Assembly: GCF_963678185.1 (NCBI RefSeq)
Contig: NZ_OY782757.1
Coordinates: 62,001 to 126,000, forward strand
Direction: 5' to 3'
Length of the DNA stretch: 64,000 nucleotides
Origin: an uncultured Tolumonas sp.
GTDB taxonomy: Bacteria > Pseudomonadota > Gammaproteobacteria > Enterobacterales > Aeromonadaceae
The position numbers were made by a program, and so were the translations under genes. The first letter of the stretch is position 1. Each line of letters opens with the position of its first letter. The notes beneath the pieces were generated by a model. The model ran no database searches and was not told the origin of the DNA. It saw nothing but the letters and a program-made list of their open reading frames with translations. Below, piece after piece: positions 18,150-27,091 of the stretch.

Positions 18150-18656
18150 ATGAAAGTTACAGCTAAAAAAGTCATGCTGGCGTTGTCGTTACTGACCTCG
18201 TTCTCAACATTCGCCAATGACCGCGTATGTGTAAATGGCGAAGATATGCGCATCAACAACGTGCAGTTCATGGGGCATGTCAGCAACATATATAGCGCGT
18301 TTGGAAAACCGATTAAAACCAACAAGTGGTATTACACCGATGGCAATTATTACGTTGTTGATTTGGTTTATCTGGGGGTTACTTTTACTATCACCGATGC
18401 ATCCAGCGGTTATGATCGGATCCAGAAAGTGGTGATCACCAAACCAAACATCAAGTTGCCGTCAGGTGTGCAAGTGGGCATGCCAGAGAAGCTGCTGCAC
18501 ACACTACTGCATTACAACAGTAATAGCAGTTCACCTTCATCTGCTTCAGTTTGGGCGGGCTGTGGTTGCAGTTGTGAGACGTCAGTTTCGTTTGATATGA
18601 GTAGTGATCGGAAAGTTTCGCAGATCACGATCGATTATGATTTCGACGATATTTGA
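18150..18656 (+). CDS. Secreted hypothetical protein with CGCSC motif
   Basis: I do not recognise this 168-residue protein. It has a clear signal peptide (MKVTAKKVMLALSLLTSFSTFA, cleavage near AND). The mature part starts with a Cys (RVCVNGEDM), is rich in aromatic and beta-branched residues as in beta-sandwich proteins (KWYYTDGNYYVVDLVYLGVTFTITD), and ends with a Ser/Asn linker, then GCGCSCE, and an acidic tail. The layout (SAFGKP, VGMPEKLL) loosely resembles periplasmic SmpA/BamE-like small folds, which is only a guess. GGGAT lies before the ATG and a strong terminator follows, so it is a single-gene unit. Confidence 0.7.
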   Translation: MKVTAKKVMLALSLLTSFSTFANDRVCVNGEDMRINNVQFMGHVSNIYSAFGKPIKTNKWYYTDGNYYVVDLVYLGVTFTITDASSGYDRIQKVVITKPNIKLPSGVQVGMPEKLLHTLLHYNSNSSSPSSASVWAGCGCSCETSVSFDMSSDRKVSQITIDYDFDDI

Positions 18657-18659
18657 TAT

Positions 18660-18700
18660 GTTAAAGGCGAATAACTCAGTTACTCGCCTTTAACATTTTT
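18660..18700. terminator. Bidirectional terminator
   Basis: Arms GTTAAAGGCGA (18660-18670) and TCGCCTTTAAC (18684-18694) around a 13-base loop, with TTTTT on the plus strand. It serves both the secreted-protein gene and the convergent UPF0303 gene. Confidence 0.88.
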
Positions 18701-19205
18701 ACTCAAGCACTAACGTTGGTTTTTGCCAGCCATTTTCCTGCCAGGCTTGTAGCACACTAACGATCAATGCATGGTCATCAAATTCGGGCATGCCAGAAAC
18801 CGTAATCGAGCCGATACAGCCAGAACCTAAAATGCGAAGCGGAAAGCTTCCACCATGTGGTGCATAGTCGCGATCCGGTAACCCCATTTTGCGTTGCAGA
18901 TCGGTGTCATCTCGTTTTAACCCTAGGCCGATAGCTAACGAGCTGCGCTGTAAGAGTTGTACTACATTCCGTTTACGGCGTGCCCAATCGGCATTACTTG
19001 GTGCGCTGCCGGGCATGGCGCAGACAAATAACACTCGGCCAAAGGCTTCAATTTCAATATGTACAGCCGCTTCGTTTAATGCCGCCGCTAATTGCAATGT
19101 ACAACCTAATTCCCACGCTAACGCTTCGTTGAATACGGGCCATTGCAGAGACTCTTCCTGTTGACGAAGTTCAATCAACGAATCATTTAATTCCAGCAAG
19201 TTCAT
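18699..19205 (-). CDS. UPF0303 / HbpS-like (DUF336) family protein
   Basis: A 168-residue cytosolic protein of the UPF0303 family, related to GlcG/HbpS, often annotated as heme-degrading domain protein. Recognised by W-A-R-R-K-R-N-V around residue 75-82, the FPLRILGSGCIGSITVSGMPEFDDHALIV segment, and overall length. Function in bacteria is not firmly established; related HbpS binds heme. The start at 19205 has GGAG seven bases upstream. It is 63 bases downstream of the DUF2750 gene on the same strand and may be cotranscribed with it. Confidence 0.82.
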   Translation of the reverse strand: MNLLELNDSLIELRQQEESLQWPVFNEALAWELGCTLQLAAALNEAAVHIEIEAFGRVLFVCAMPGSAPSNADWARRKRNVVQLLQRSSLAIGLGLKRDDTDLQRKMGLPDRDYAPHGGSFPLRILGSGCIGSITVSGMPEFDDHALIVSVLQAWQENGWQKPTLVLE

Positions 19206-19268
19206 ATTTTATCTCCGGATAATGTTGAGCTCATGCATGGCCTGACTATAAGCGTTTTCTTTTCAGGT

Positions 19269-19670
19269 CTATTCCTGAGCGTATTGCTCTAATTTTTTGT
19301 TCAGTGATTCCGCCAATTCTGTCGGTTCTTCCACCAGATTTTCTTCGCCCTGAAGGGGGAATACAGTCACGGAAATACCATCTTGTGTTAGACCATCAGT
19401 CCAACGTTCCAGCCAGATTTTCAGGGTAATGGCTTGTGGCTGATAGCGCTCCAGATCACCAACGGCCCAGAGTTTGGCATAATCTGCATGAGGCCATACT
19501 GGCAGGCATGTTTCTTCATTGTCAGAGTTGAGAAACAACAGGCCGTTATCATCTTTTAATGCCCACAATTCACCGCTGCGGGCTACTTTGCTGATGAAAT
19601 GCTCATAGCGATAATCAGCGTTCAGTCTCAGTGCTGCATTGCGTTCCAGGTCTGTCAGTTCGTAGCTCAT
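19269..19670 (-). CDS. DUF2750 family protein
   Basis: A 133-residue protein matching the DUF2750 pattern: a helical start (MSYELTDLERNAAL, YRYEHFISKVARSGELWALKDDNG), then LPVWPHADYAKLWA, EPQ-like PQAITLKIWLERWTDGL, and a terminal VTVFP strand. Function unknown. I chose the ATG at 19670 because it begins the conserved region; the upstream in-frame TTG at 19733 adds 21 unlikely residues. Confidence 0.78.
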   Translation of the reverse strand: MSYELTDLERNAALRLNADYRYEHFISKVARSGELWALKDDNGLLFLNSDNEETCLPVWPHADYAKLWAVGDLERYQPQAITLKIWLERWTDGLTQDGISVTVFPLQGEENLVEEPTELAESLNKKLEQYAQE

Positions 19671-19752
19671 AACTTGTCTCAAAAAATAGATAGATAAGTT
19701 GTTATGATCCCATCTGTTGGTCTGCTTGTCCAAAACAGAATACAGTTGCTTA

Positions 19753-21021
19753 TTAAGTGGCGATTACAATCTGATCTCGTCCTTGATTTTTAGCCTGATA
19801 AAGCGCGTTATCTGCTTGAGAATAAAGCTGTTGGTTGGTTTGATCTGCGATCCAGGTTGCTAACCCAGCGCTGCAAGTAATTCGGATCTCGATCTGTTTC
19901 CAATCAAAGCGGTGATGCCGTAACACCGATAAAATGCGTTTTAATACAAATTTAGCTTCTTGCTGATCGGTATTACCCATGATCAGGAAGAATTCTTCGC
20001 CACCAATACGACCCCAACAATCCAGTTTTCTGATCTGTTGTTGGCATAACAACGCAAATTCCTTTAACACCAGATCGCCAGCCGCATGCCCCCAAGTGTC
20101 ATTCACATTTTTGAAGTGATCGAGATCGAGTACTGCGATAGATAAAGGCGATGATTGCCGGTTGGCGCGAACTATTTCGGTATCCAGACATTCCATTACT
20201 TTGCGGCGGTTAAATAATCCCGTCAGTGGGTCGCGCTCTGCAAGAAAACGCAAATTTTCTTCCTGATTTTTTTGGTCGGTAGTGTCGTAAGTGATGTCGA
20301 CAATTCCCGTTACATTATGGCGTTGATCAAAGCAGGGGATATAAGCGCCATGAACAAATTTGATCGGGCTGTCTTCACTCGGGCCATGGTCATCAAAGTG
20401 CTGAGTTTCACCCTGCAATGCTTTCCGTAATAGGTTCAAATGCCGTTCTTTAAGTTCTGGTGGCAGAATGTCATTAGCGTAAGAACCTTCGATGACTGAA
20501 CGGGAAATACCAAGGTGGCGTTCGTAATATTGGTTGGCAATTACAAATTGAAGGTTCGTATTCAGCAATGAAACAAAGCAGGGCATTGCGTCAATCATGG
20601 TTCGCAACTGGGAATATTGCAGTGCCGATAATTGCTCTTGTCTGACTTTGCGGGTGATATTGTAAATACAATGAACAAAACCACCAGACGGTAAAGGCTG
20701 GTGTTTAAACTCTAACGTATCACCATCATGCTTGACCTGTGTGTAGTGTAGCTGGCGCTCTGCAATTGCTTTATTAAGTTCAATAAACCAAAGTCGTGAT
20801 AACCCTTGCGTATCGCTCCAGGCTGACAGTAGTTCGATGTAATTGATTTGCTGCGGCTTTGGGTATTCTAAGGAAAACAGTTTTTGACAGAAGACGTTGT
20901 AATAACCGAGCACGCCCTGCGCATCAACAAATAACACCCCATGATCCACAACGTTCAGATATTCTTCGGCATTAAAATCAAGAGGTGGTAGCTGTGGAGA
21001 TGGCGAGTTAGGTGTTGTCAT
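19753..21021 (-). CDS. PAS-PAS-GGDEF diguanylate cyclase
   Basis: A soluble 422-residue protein with two PAS domains (about 22-135 and 140-255) and a GGDEF domain (about 260-420). The active site reads GRIGGEEF, a functional variant, with RKLD five residues before it matching the inhibitory I-site. No membrane helix, so it should make cyclic di-GMP in the cytosol in response to an internal signal. AGGGATC precedes the ATG. 82 bases separate it from the DUF2750 start. Confidence 0.93.
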   Translation of the reverse strand: MTTPNSPSPQLPPLDFNAEEYLNVVDHGVLFVDAQGVLGYYNVFCQKLFSLEYPKPQQINYIELLSAWSDTQGLSRLWFIELNKAIAERQLHYTQVKHDGDTLEFKHQPLPSGGFVHCIYNITRKVRQEQLSALQYSQLRTMIDAMPCFVSLLNTNLQFVIANQYYERHLGISRSVIEGSYANDILPPELKERHLNLLRKALQGETQHFDDHGPSEDSPIKFVHGAYIPCFDQRHNVTGIVDITYDTTDQKNQEENLRFLAERDPLTGLFNRRKVMECLDTEIVRANRQSSPLSIAVLDLDHFKNVNDTWGHAAGDLVLKEFALLCQQQIRKLDCWGRIGGEEFFLIMGNTDQQEAKFVLKRILSVLRHHRFDWKQIEIRITCSAGLATWIADQTNQQLYSQADNALYQAKNQGRDQIVIAT

Positions 21022-21166
21022 TACTGATCCCTATGAATCATCCTGAAATTTTTTCCTCTTAACGTAAAGAATAGAACGCATATTTAGATAAGATCAGGAT
21101 TTCAGAGTCAATTTTGATCGAATGGTTTATTTATTCGCCACATAGAATCTCAGTGTCAAAAAAGGC

Positions 21167-21195
21167 TTGCTTGTTTCGCGCTCTCTGACTAATAT
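21167..21195 (+). promoter_or_regulatory. Promoter of first initiator tRNA gene
   Basis: TTGCTT (21167-21172) and TAATAT (21190-21195) with exactly 17 bases between, followed by a C-rich discriminator CCGCCCC, as in growth-rate-controlled stable-RNA promoters. Confidence 0.75.
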
Positions 21196-21207
21196 CCGCC
21201 CCACTGA

Positions 21208-21284
<77 letters not shown>

Positions 21285-21292
21285 AATCAGGA

Positions 21293-21320
21293 AAGGCCGC
21301 TTTTAGAAGCGGCCTTTTTT
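21293..21320 (+). terminator. Terminator of tRNA-fMet copy 1
   Basis: AAGGCCGCTT / AAGCGGCCTT stem with a run of Ts, nine bases after the tRNA end. Confidence 0.9.
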
Positions 21321-21460
21321 ATTTCGGTTAATTTAGACACGTGTATTATCATGTTGTTCAAATGAATATGCGTCTAGTTTTAGCAAGCTGATTACACTAC
21401 TGTTTGACGAAGCAGATAGCTGATTGATTCGTTATCATTAAATTGATTGTAATAAAAACC

Positions 21461-21489
21461 TTGCTAATTCAATACTTTCAGCTTATTAT
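21461..21489 (+). promoter_or_regulatory. Promoter of second initiator tRNA gene
   Basis: TTGCTA (21461-21466) and TATTAT (21484-21489) with 17-base spacing. Its sequence differs from the copy 1 promoter, so the two copies have separate promoters. Confidence 0.7.
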
Positions 21490-21500
21490 TCTCTCACTGA

Positions 21501-21577
<77 letters not shown>

Positions 21578-21584
21578 AATCAGA

Positions 21585-21613
21585 AAAGGCCACTTTTAAA
21601 AGTGGCCTTTTTT
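21585..21613 (+). terminator. Terminator of tRNA-fMet copy 2
   Basis: AAGGCCACTTTT / AAAAGTGGCCTT stem with a T run. It has the same design as the copy 1 terminator, with a compensatory G-C to A-T pair change. Confidence 0.9.
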
Positions 21614-21637
21614 ATTGTTCAATTTCCTATGATTGTC

Positions 21638-22726
21638 TCAATCGCTGCTCTTATCTTGCGGTTCTGTTGTTTGTAATTCAGCTTCTTCCAGCCATTCCTG
21701 CCACACAGCTATCAGCACTGCCAATATGACCGGCCCAAGAAATAACCCCACTAACCCGAATGCGGCTAATCCACCGAGTACTCCAAACATAACCAGTAAA
21801 AAAGGAATTCGGGTTGCATTACTGATCACCATAGGTCGAACTAAATTATCTACTGAGCTGACGGCCAAGCTTCCCCATAAAAGCAGAATGATGCCATCAA
21901 GATAATTTCCTTCGGCTAATAAAAGTACCGATATAGTCACCCAAACAAAGGGCGCACCGAACGGAATTAATGCAGCTAGCGCTGTTAATGCACCCAGCAG
22001 CATCGGGGCAGGAATTCCAGTCCACCCATATCCAATACCTGCAACAAAACCTTGTGCCAATGCGGTGGCGATTAGCCCCCAAACAACGGCTTTAGTCATT
22101 CCACCGATGGCTGTGAGATAGTTGTCGATCCGAGCGCCAAGAAAACGAAATAACACCTGATGAACTTGCCTTAAGACATGGTCGCCATCCCGAAACAAGA
22201 AAAAGAGTGTGATCAGCGCAAACCCCATTTTGGCGGCATTACGCCCTACGTCGCCTAAAACGGTTATGAGTTGATTTGAGCCTTCGCTAATCCACGTTGA
22301 AACTTTAGCCTGAAAGGCCGCCGGGTTAGCGGTTATTTGGGTAAACAGATCGTTTAGCCAATTCCCCAACCAAGGCAATGTACGAATATATTTAGGCAGT
22401 TCAGGCGGTGCTTGCGTCAATCGGGCACTTAGCTCAATAAAGACCAAACTCACTTCATTTTTTAGTAACGAAAGCATCCACAATGTTGGTAAAACGAAAG
22501 CTGCCGTGAGCAAGAGCGTCATGAGTAATGCACTCAGCGTTTTACCCGGATGAATATATTTGCGTATTAGCAAAAAGAGTGGCCAGGTTGCATAAGCAAT
22601 GATCATGGCCCAAGCAACGGGAACAATAAAAGGCTGCAGTACGATATAACCGAGGATGAGTAAGCCGCCTAACAATAAGCCAACTATCGTGCGGCGAATA
22701 AAACGAGTGGTGACTTGATCAAGCAT
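21638..22726 (-). CDS. AI-2E family transporter (YdiK/PerM-like)
   Basis: A 362-residue integral membrane protein of the AI-2E/PerM family, with about seven to eight hydrophobic helices and the conserved late segment GWTGIPAPMLLGALTALAALIPFGAPFVW. Family members have been proposed to export autoinducer-2 or to act as Na+/H+ antiporters, so substrate is open. N-terminal FIRRTIVGLLLGGLLILGYIVLQPFIVPVAWAMIIAY matches E. coli YdiK-type starts. AGGGA precedes the ATG. It is convergent with the tRNA genes and has no operon partner. Confidence 0.88.
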   Translation of the reverse strand: MLDQVTTRFIRRTIVGLLLGGLLILGYIVLQPFIVPVAWAMIIAYATWPLFLLIRKYIHPGKTLSALLMTLLLTAAFVLPTLWMLSLLKNEVSLVFIELSARLTQAPPELPKYIRTLPWLGNWLNDLFTQITANPAAFQAKVSTWISEGSNQLITVLGDVGRNAAKMGFALITLFFLFRDGDHVLRQVHQVLFRFLGARIDNYLTAIGGMTKAVVWGLIATALAQGFVAGIGYGWTGIPAPMLLGALTALAALIPFGAPFVWVTISVLLLAEGNYLDGIILLLWGSLAVSSVDNLVRPMVISNATRIPFLLVMFGVLGGLAAFGLVGLFLGPVILAVLIAVWQEWLEEAELQTTEPQDKSSD

Positions 22727-22929
22727 GGTGATTCCCTGCTAAGTCATGAATCGTAGAAAACAATTTTTACATCAACATAATTATAGTGATAGATGTTTTC
22801 GCATGATGCTTATTCTCTGAGCTATCACCTGAATGGAATAAACCGTTGTCATAAAAGTGTAATAAATGAAGTTGGTGCTATAGTCTAAAATCAGATTTTA
22901 GTTACTGATACAGAGGACCATTGTTTCCT

Positions 22930-24561
22930 ATGTCTATTAATCGTTCATTACGTAGTCAATTGCTCACATTGCAAGGCGCTAGTGTCTTCCTCGTCATTCT
23001 TATTGCGTTATTTTGTTTCCGATATTTGTCACATGCTGTTACCGCTTATAGTGATCTGATGTCTGGAACGCTTAGGTCCTCTCAAATGGTCGATACTGCA
23101 AATCTGGAATTTAAAATTCAGGTGCAGGAATGGAAAAACGTTTTATTGCGGGGAAAAAAACCGGAGAGTTTGGATAAGTACTGGAAACAGTTTGAGTCTC
23201 AGGAATCGAAAGTTAATGCTCAATTGACAGCATTACAAACATTGGCAACAAATCAAAACGATCCGGCGTTAGTTTCTCAAATAAAAGAGCTGCTTGATGA
23301 ACATACACAATTAGGCGTTGCATATCGTAAAGGCAAAGATGTTTTTTTAGCGGCCGGCGCTGATCCGACGGTAGGAGACAGAGCTGTAACGGGTATTGAC
23401 CGCGGTGCAAGTGACAAAATGTCTGCACTGGTTAAATTGTTACATGAGAAAGCCGACAAAGAATCATTACTTATTCGTGAACATGCTAATGACGCTATTT
23501 ACCTTGGCATTGCTACTATTATTGCCTCGAGTGTCTTGGTGATTTTATTTGGTATCTGGCTGATCAATCGTCGGATTATTCACCCTATCCGTGACGTGAT
23601 TGGTTATATAACACAACTCAGTCAAGGTCATTTTGAACGCAGCTTCCAGATCCAACGGCAAGATGAATTAGGTTCATTGGCTAAAGCGGCTAACATTCTG
23701 CGCGATTCTTTATTGAGTACATTCACCCAACTGAAACAAAGCATCGATCAGCTTGATCAATCCAGCTCAAAACTAAAAAACACTTCCAGTATTATGGCTG
23801 GCAGTGCCCGCGATCAATTAGGACGGACTGATTTAGTCGCGACAGCAATGCATGAAATGTCTGCCACTGCTCAGGATGTAGCGAATAGTGCAGAGACAGC
23901 CGCTGTCGCTGCAAATCAAGCTGATCGGGCAGCGCAAGAGGGCGAACAAGTGATGCAATCAACTATCACTATGATTACCCGAATGAGTGGCGAGATAGAA
24001 AATACCGCCGGTGTTATTCAGCAGTTAGATGAAGATAGTCGCCGGATCAGTACAGTATTAGAAGTGATCCGCAATATTGCCGAACAGACTAATTTACTTG
24101 CATTAAATGCGGCCATTGAAGCAGCGAGAGCTGGCGAACATGGACGAGGCTTCGCGGTTGTTGCTGATGAGGTTCGCACATTGGCAAAACGTACTGCCGA
24201 TTCTACGGCTGAAATTAATACCATCATCTCGACTGTACAAAGTGGAACGAAAGATGCGGTACAGGCGATTGCGAGTAGCCGGTTATTGAGTGGCGATAGT
24301 GTTGAAAAAGTCACTGAAGCGGGTGATATGTTGCAACAAATTACAAAAGCAATCAGTGAAATTCACGATATGACTCAGCAGATAGCAACAGCCGCTGAAG
24401 AGCAAACATCGGTCGTTGAAGATATTTCACGCAACTTAATTGAGATTAAAGATATTGCTACTGACAATCAGGATAATGCGAATGTGACTGAAGGAACGAG
24501 TCATCAATTACATACTATTTCATCTGAATTACACCAGACTATGCATAAATTGATGAACTAG
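22930..24561 (+). CDS. Methyl-accepting chemotaxis protein with periplasmic four-helix domain
   Basis: A 543-residue transmembrane chemoreceptor. First helix about 10-32, periplasmic helical sensor (about 33-190) of the 4HB type, second helix about 192-214, HAMP (about 215-268), and a signalling coiled coil with the tip [37 protein letters not shown]. Ligand cannot be told. An in-frame TTG at 22921 lies four bases after GAGG; I prefer the ATG at 22930, thirteen bases after it, because [12 protein letters not shown] is a normal start, but the TTG start is possible. Confidence 0.92.
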   Translation: MSINRSLRSQLLTLQGASVFLVILIALFCFRYLSHAVTAYSDLMSGTLRSSQMVDTANLEFKIQVQEWKNVLLRGKKPESLDKYWKQFESQESKVNAQLTALQTLATNQNDPALVSQIKELLDEHTQLGVAYRKGKDVFLAAGADPTVGDRAVTGIDRGASDKMSALVKLLHEKADKESLLIREHANDAIYLGIATIIASSVLVILFGIWLINRRIIHPIRDVIGYITQLSQGHFERSFQIQRQDELGSLAKAANILRDSLLSTFTQLKQSIDQLDQSSSKLKNTSSIMAGSARDQLGRTDLVATAMHEMSATAQDVANSAETAAVAANQADRAAQEGEQVMQSTITMITRMSGEIENTAGVIQQLDEDSRRISTVLEVIRNIAEQTNLLALNAAIEAARAGEHGRGFAVVADEVRTLAKRTADSTAEINTIISTVQSGTKDAVQAIASSRLLSGDSVEKVTEAGDMLQQITKAISEIHDMTQQIATAAEEQTSVVEDISRNLIEIKDIATDNQDNANVTEGTSHQLHTISSELHQTMHKLMN

Positions 24562-24574
24562 TTTTTATCTTATT

Positions 24575-24611
24575 AAACAGAGCTAATTACTCTTAATAGC
24601 TCTGTTTTTTT
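24575..24611 (+). terminator. Terminator of chemoreceptor gene
   Basis: AAACAGAGCT (24575-24584) pairs with AGCTCTGTTT (24598-24607), followed by Ts. It lies between convergent genes and probably also serves the minus-strand operon. Confidence 0.85.
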
Positions 24612-24619
24612 ATAAACTG

Positions 24620-25234
24620 CTATGGTTGTGTACTGTTGATCGACCAATCAACCACTTCACGACTCAAGTTATCGCAGGCCAGCCCGAAAGTTTGAATGAT
24701 TGATTTCGCATCACTATTTTTACTTATTTGATGAATGTCGAACCGATGACTTGCGATAACTTGCTGGCTTTGTGATTTGACCAAATGCATATCGAGTATG
24801 ACCCGTATTTCGGGTCTGCCATTGCGGTATTCACTTTGAAAAGCCGACAACTCACTGGTTAGCTCAACATCCACATTGAATGTACTGGTGTCGCTGGTGA
24901 TGGTTTGCAGACGTCCATCAGTTTGAAATGCATCGAGTAACCGATCTCGTAACAGGATCGGCGCCCGTTCGCTCCAGCGAATACCTTTATAGTTAGTGAT
25001 CAGATCACCTTTAGGAATAACAGCAATACGCACACTATCAAGTGTCTGATTGGCGTGAGGGGTCATTAACCGCAATGACCACTTCAGAGTTTCTGCCTGA
25101 TTATGTGCAGCTGTGACGGTCGGCAGACGATAAATCTGCACTTGCTCCGAAGTGGGAAGCAGAGAGCAGGCACTGAGTAAGCAGGCCAGTAACAGTGAAC
25201 TGATATGAAGTAATAGTTTGAAGTGAATGGTCAT
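24620..25234 (-). CDS. ABC-type transport auxiliary lipoprotein (PqiC-like)
   Basis: A 204-residue lipoprotein: hydrophobic signal then lipobox LLSAC (Cys about 23), with no Asp at +2, so outer-membrane sorting is expected. It fits the ABC_trans_aux/PqiC family, with YRLPTV near the start and GIRWSERAPILLRDRLLDAF in the middle. PqiC-like lipoproteins sit in the outer membrane and receive lipids or anchor MCE-protein tunnels. Last gene of a seven-gene operon, overlapping the MCE gene by four bases (ATGA). Confidence 0.87.
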   Translation of the reverse strand: MTIHFKLLLHISSLLLACLLSACSLLPTSEQVQIYRLPTVTAAHNQAETLKWSLRLMTPHANQTLDSVRIAVIPKGDLITNYKGIRWSERAPILLRDRLLDAFQTDGRLQTITSDTSTFNVDVELTSELSAFQSEYRNGRPEIRVILDMHLVKSQSQQVIASHRFDIHQISKNSDAKSIIQTFGLACDNLSREVVDWSINSTQP

Positions 25235-26169
25235 GGCTGAAACTCCTGCTTTTTCTCTCTATCGAGTAAAAAACCAGATGGATCTTCTTCAAGACGGTGA
25301 CTTAAGCGGTTCAGAGAACTTAGTGCAGCACGTAATTCCTGTAAGGCGGGGCCAAGATTATTGAGGCTTTGCATGCCATTTTGGAGCGGTGCCTGATTGT
25401 TATTGAGTAGTTGTTCTAATTGATGGGTAACACGTTCTAAATTAGCCATCGATAAGGCCGCATTGTTCAGTGCCCGTCGCCCTTGATCATCAAGCAGTTT
25501 ATTGGCATTTGTTGTGATATGTGAAATATCGTTCATTGCGGCGCTGGTTTGTTGACTCAGTATCCTGATTTGCGGGATTGTTTCAGCCAAATCGTTGCGG
25601 TGTGTGGCAAACACGCCAGTGACTTGTTCTAAATGAGAAAGCGTTAAGCGTAGGCTACGCACATTTTCATCTGAGAGGATTTTATTCAGATTGTTGGTCA
25701 TACTGTCGATATTTCCCATCAGATTTTCACCATTCGCCAGTAGGCGGCTGATAGGGGATTTATCAGCAATGATCACAGCGTTTTTGCCATCAAGTCCTTG
25801 TAATATCGGGCTATTCGGTGAACCGCCAAACAAGCGGATCAAGGAGCTGCCAGTTATATTGGCTAAAGATAAACGAGCATGCGTATCTTGTTTAACAGGG
25901 GTTCCGCCAGAAAGACGAATTCGAGCCCATACTTTACGTGGATCTTGCTGATCGAGTCGCAAACTTTCGACTTCACCCACTTTGATACCGCTGAACTCCA
26001 CGGCACTACCCGCAGTCAAGCCACTCACTTCTTCATTAAACAGTACGTCGTAATAGACCAGTTCTAGTTTAGAGCTGGATCTACCCAACCAGAGTGAAAA
26101 TAACAATATTCCTGCTATTGCTATAACGAGAAACAAACCAATCAATACATGATGAGCACGGGTTTCCAT
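25231..26169 (-). CDS. MCE-domain lipid-binding protein (MlaD/PqiB family)
   Basis: A 312-residue inner-membrane-anchored protein with one N-terminal helix (about 8-28) and one MCE domain (about 38-115: VSGLTAGSAVEFSGIKVGEVESLRLD). A long helical tail rich in Gln, Asn and Leu (about 140-290) follows, which can extend into the periplasm as a tunnel, as in Mce proteins. It binds phospholipids in MlaD. It overlaps the lipoprotein gene by four bases. Upstream, 142 bases with an ERIC element separate it from the ATPase gene, unlike all other junctions in the operon. Confidence 0.93.
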   Translation of the reverse strand: METRAHHVLIGLFLVIAIAGILLFSLWLGRSSSKLELVYYDVLFNEEVSGLTAGSAVEFSGIKVGEVESLRLDQQDPRKVWARIRLSGGTPVKQDTHARLSLANITGSSLIRLFGGSPNSPILQGLDGKNAVIIADKSPISRLLANGENLMGNIDSMTNNLNKILSDENVRSLRLTLSHLEQVTGVFATHRNDLAETIPQIRILSQQTSAAMNDISHITTNANKLLDDQGRRALNNAALSMANLERVTHQLEQLLNNNQAPLQNGMQSLNNLGPALQELRAALSSLNRLSHRLEEDPSGFLLDREKKQEFQP

Positions 26170-26197
26170 CTCAAACTTACTCCTGCTGTATTCCGGC

Positions 26198-26325
26198 TAT
26201 ACCTTTCGTACTTGAAGTTGCAGCTGCGTTGACGGTGTTTTCTCACCCCAGTCACATAGCATCTCTATGCTCATGAGGATTCGCGCTCTTATCGCCTTGC
26301 TGCAACTCCAATTATTTTGGGTATA
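26198..26325. repeat. ERIC-type repeat (copy 2)
   Basis: 128 bases, the same length as copy 1, with ends TATACC and GGTATA and the same core (CTCACCCCAGTCACATAG and its arm). It lies between the MlaF-like and MlaD-like genes. Fourteen of its bases lie inside the ATPase gene, supplying its last three sense codons and the TAA stop. Confidence 0.9.
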
Positions 26326-27091
26326 TTTGTTTCACCGCCCGCCCGCGGGGGCCGTGGAAATAGTCTTGTATCCAGGGATCATCCATGGCTACGACAGCAT
26401 CAAGTGTATCGGCGATCAGCACCCGTTTTTTTGCTAGCACAGCCACGCGGTCGCAGATGGTATAGAGCGTATCGAGATCATGAGTAACCAAAAAAACAGT
26501 AAACCCCAACGCGTCGCGTAAGGTGAGGAGCAGTTGGTCGAATGCAGCCGCACTGATCGGGTCTAAGCCAGCTGTCGGCTCATCAAGAAATAAAATTTCA
26601 GGATCAAGCGCCAATGCGCGCGCCAGAGCGGCACGTTTAATCATGCCACCGGATAATGCATCAGGATATTTCCGATAAGCATCTGGGGTTAAGCCCACCA
26701 GTGCCAATTTCATTCTGGCTAAATATTCTGCATCATTTCGGTTAAGCCTGGTGTGTTCAATCAGCGGCAGGGCGGTATTCTCCAGCACCGTGAGCGAAGT
26801 AAATAAAGCACCTTGCTGAAATAAAATGCCAAAACGTTGCTTTAACTGTGATCGAAGCTCTGCAGAGAGTGTATTTAATTGTTCACCGAAGAGCTGAATA
26901 TCACCTGCATTGGGATTTTGCAGACCCACAATGCTGCGCAGCAGCACCGATTTCCCGGTGCCGGAACCACCAACCACCCCTAGTATTTCACCACGGTAAA
27001 CATCCAGATCGAGATTTTCATGCACAATCTGGCTGTCAAAGCGGTTAAGTAACCCGCGAACCTGAATAAGCGGTTGTTCTGTTTTTGTCAC
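26312..27091 (-). CDS. ABC ATP-binding protein (MlaF-like)
   Basis: A 259-residue ATPase of the Mla/Mce lipid transporter type. Walker A GGSGTGKSV (about 39-47), Q-loop LFQQGALFTSLTV, signature LSGGMIKRAALARAL (the Met-Ile variant is typical of MlaF), Walker B ILFLDEPTAGLDP, switch His in VTHDLDTL. The C-terminus YPK and stop are encoded by the ERIC element, so the original tail was probably different. The start is GTG overlapping the permease stop by four bases (GTGA). Confidence 0.94.
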   Translation of the reverse strand: MTKTEQPLIQVRGLLNRFDSQIVHENLDLDVYRGEILGVVGGSGTGKSVLLRSIVGLQNPNAGDIQLFGEQLNTLSAELRSQLKQRFGILFQQGALFTSLTVLENTALPLIEHTRLNRNDAEYLARMKLALVGLTPDAYRKYPDALSGGMIKRAALARALALDPEILFLDEPTAGLDPISAAAFDQLLLTLRDALGFTVFLVTHDLDTLYTICDRVAVLAKKRVLIADTLDAVVAMDDPWIQDYFHGPRGRAVKQIYPK

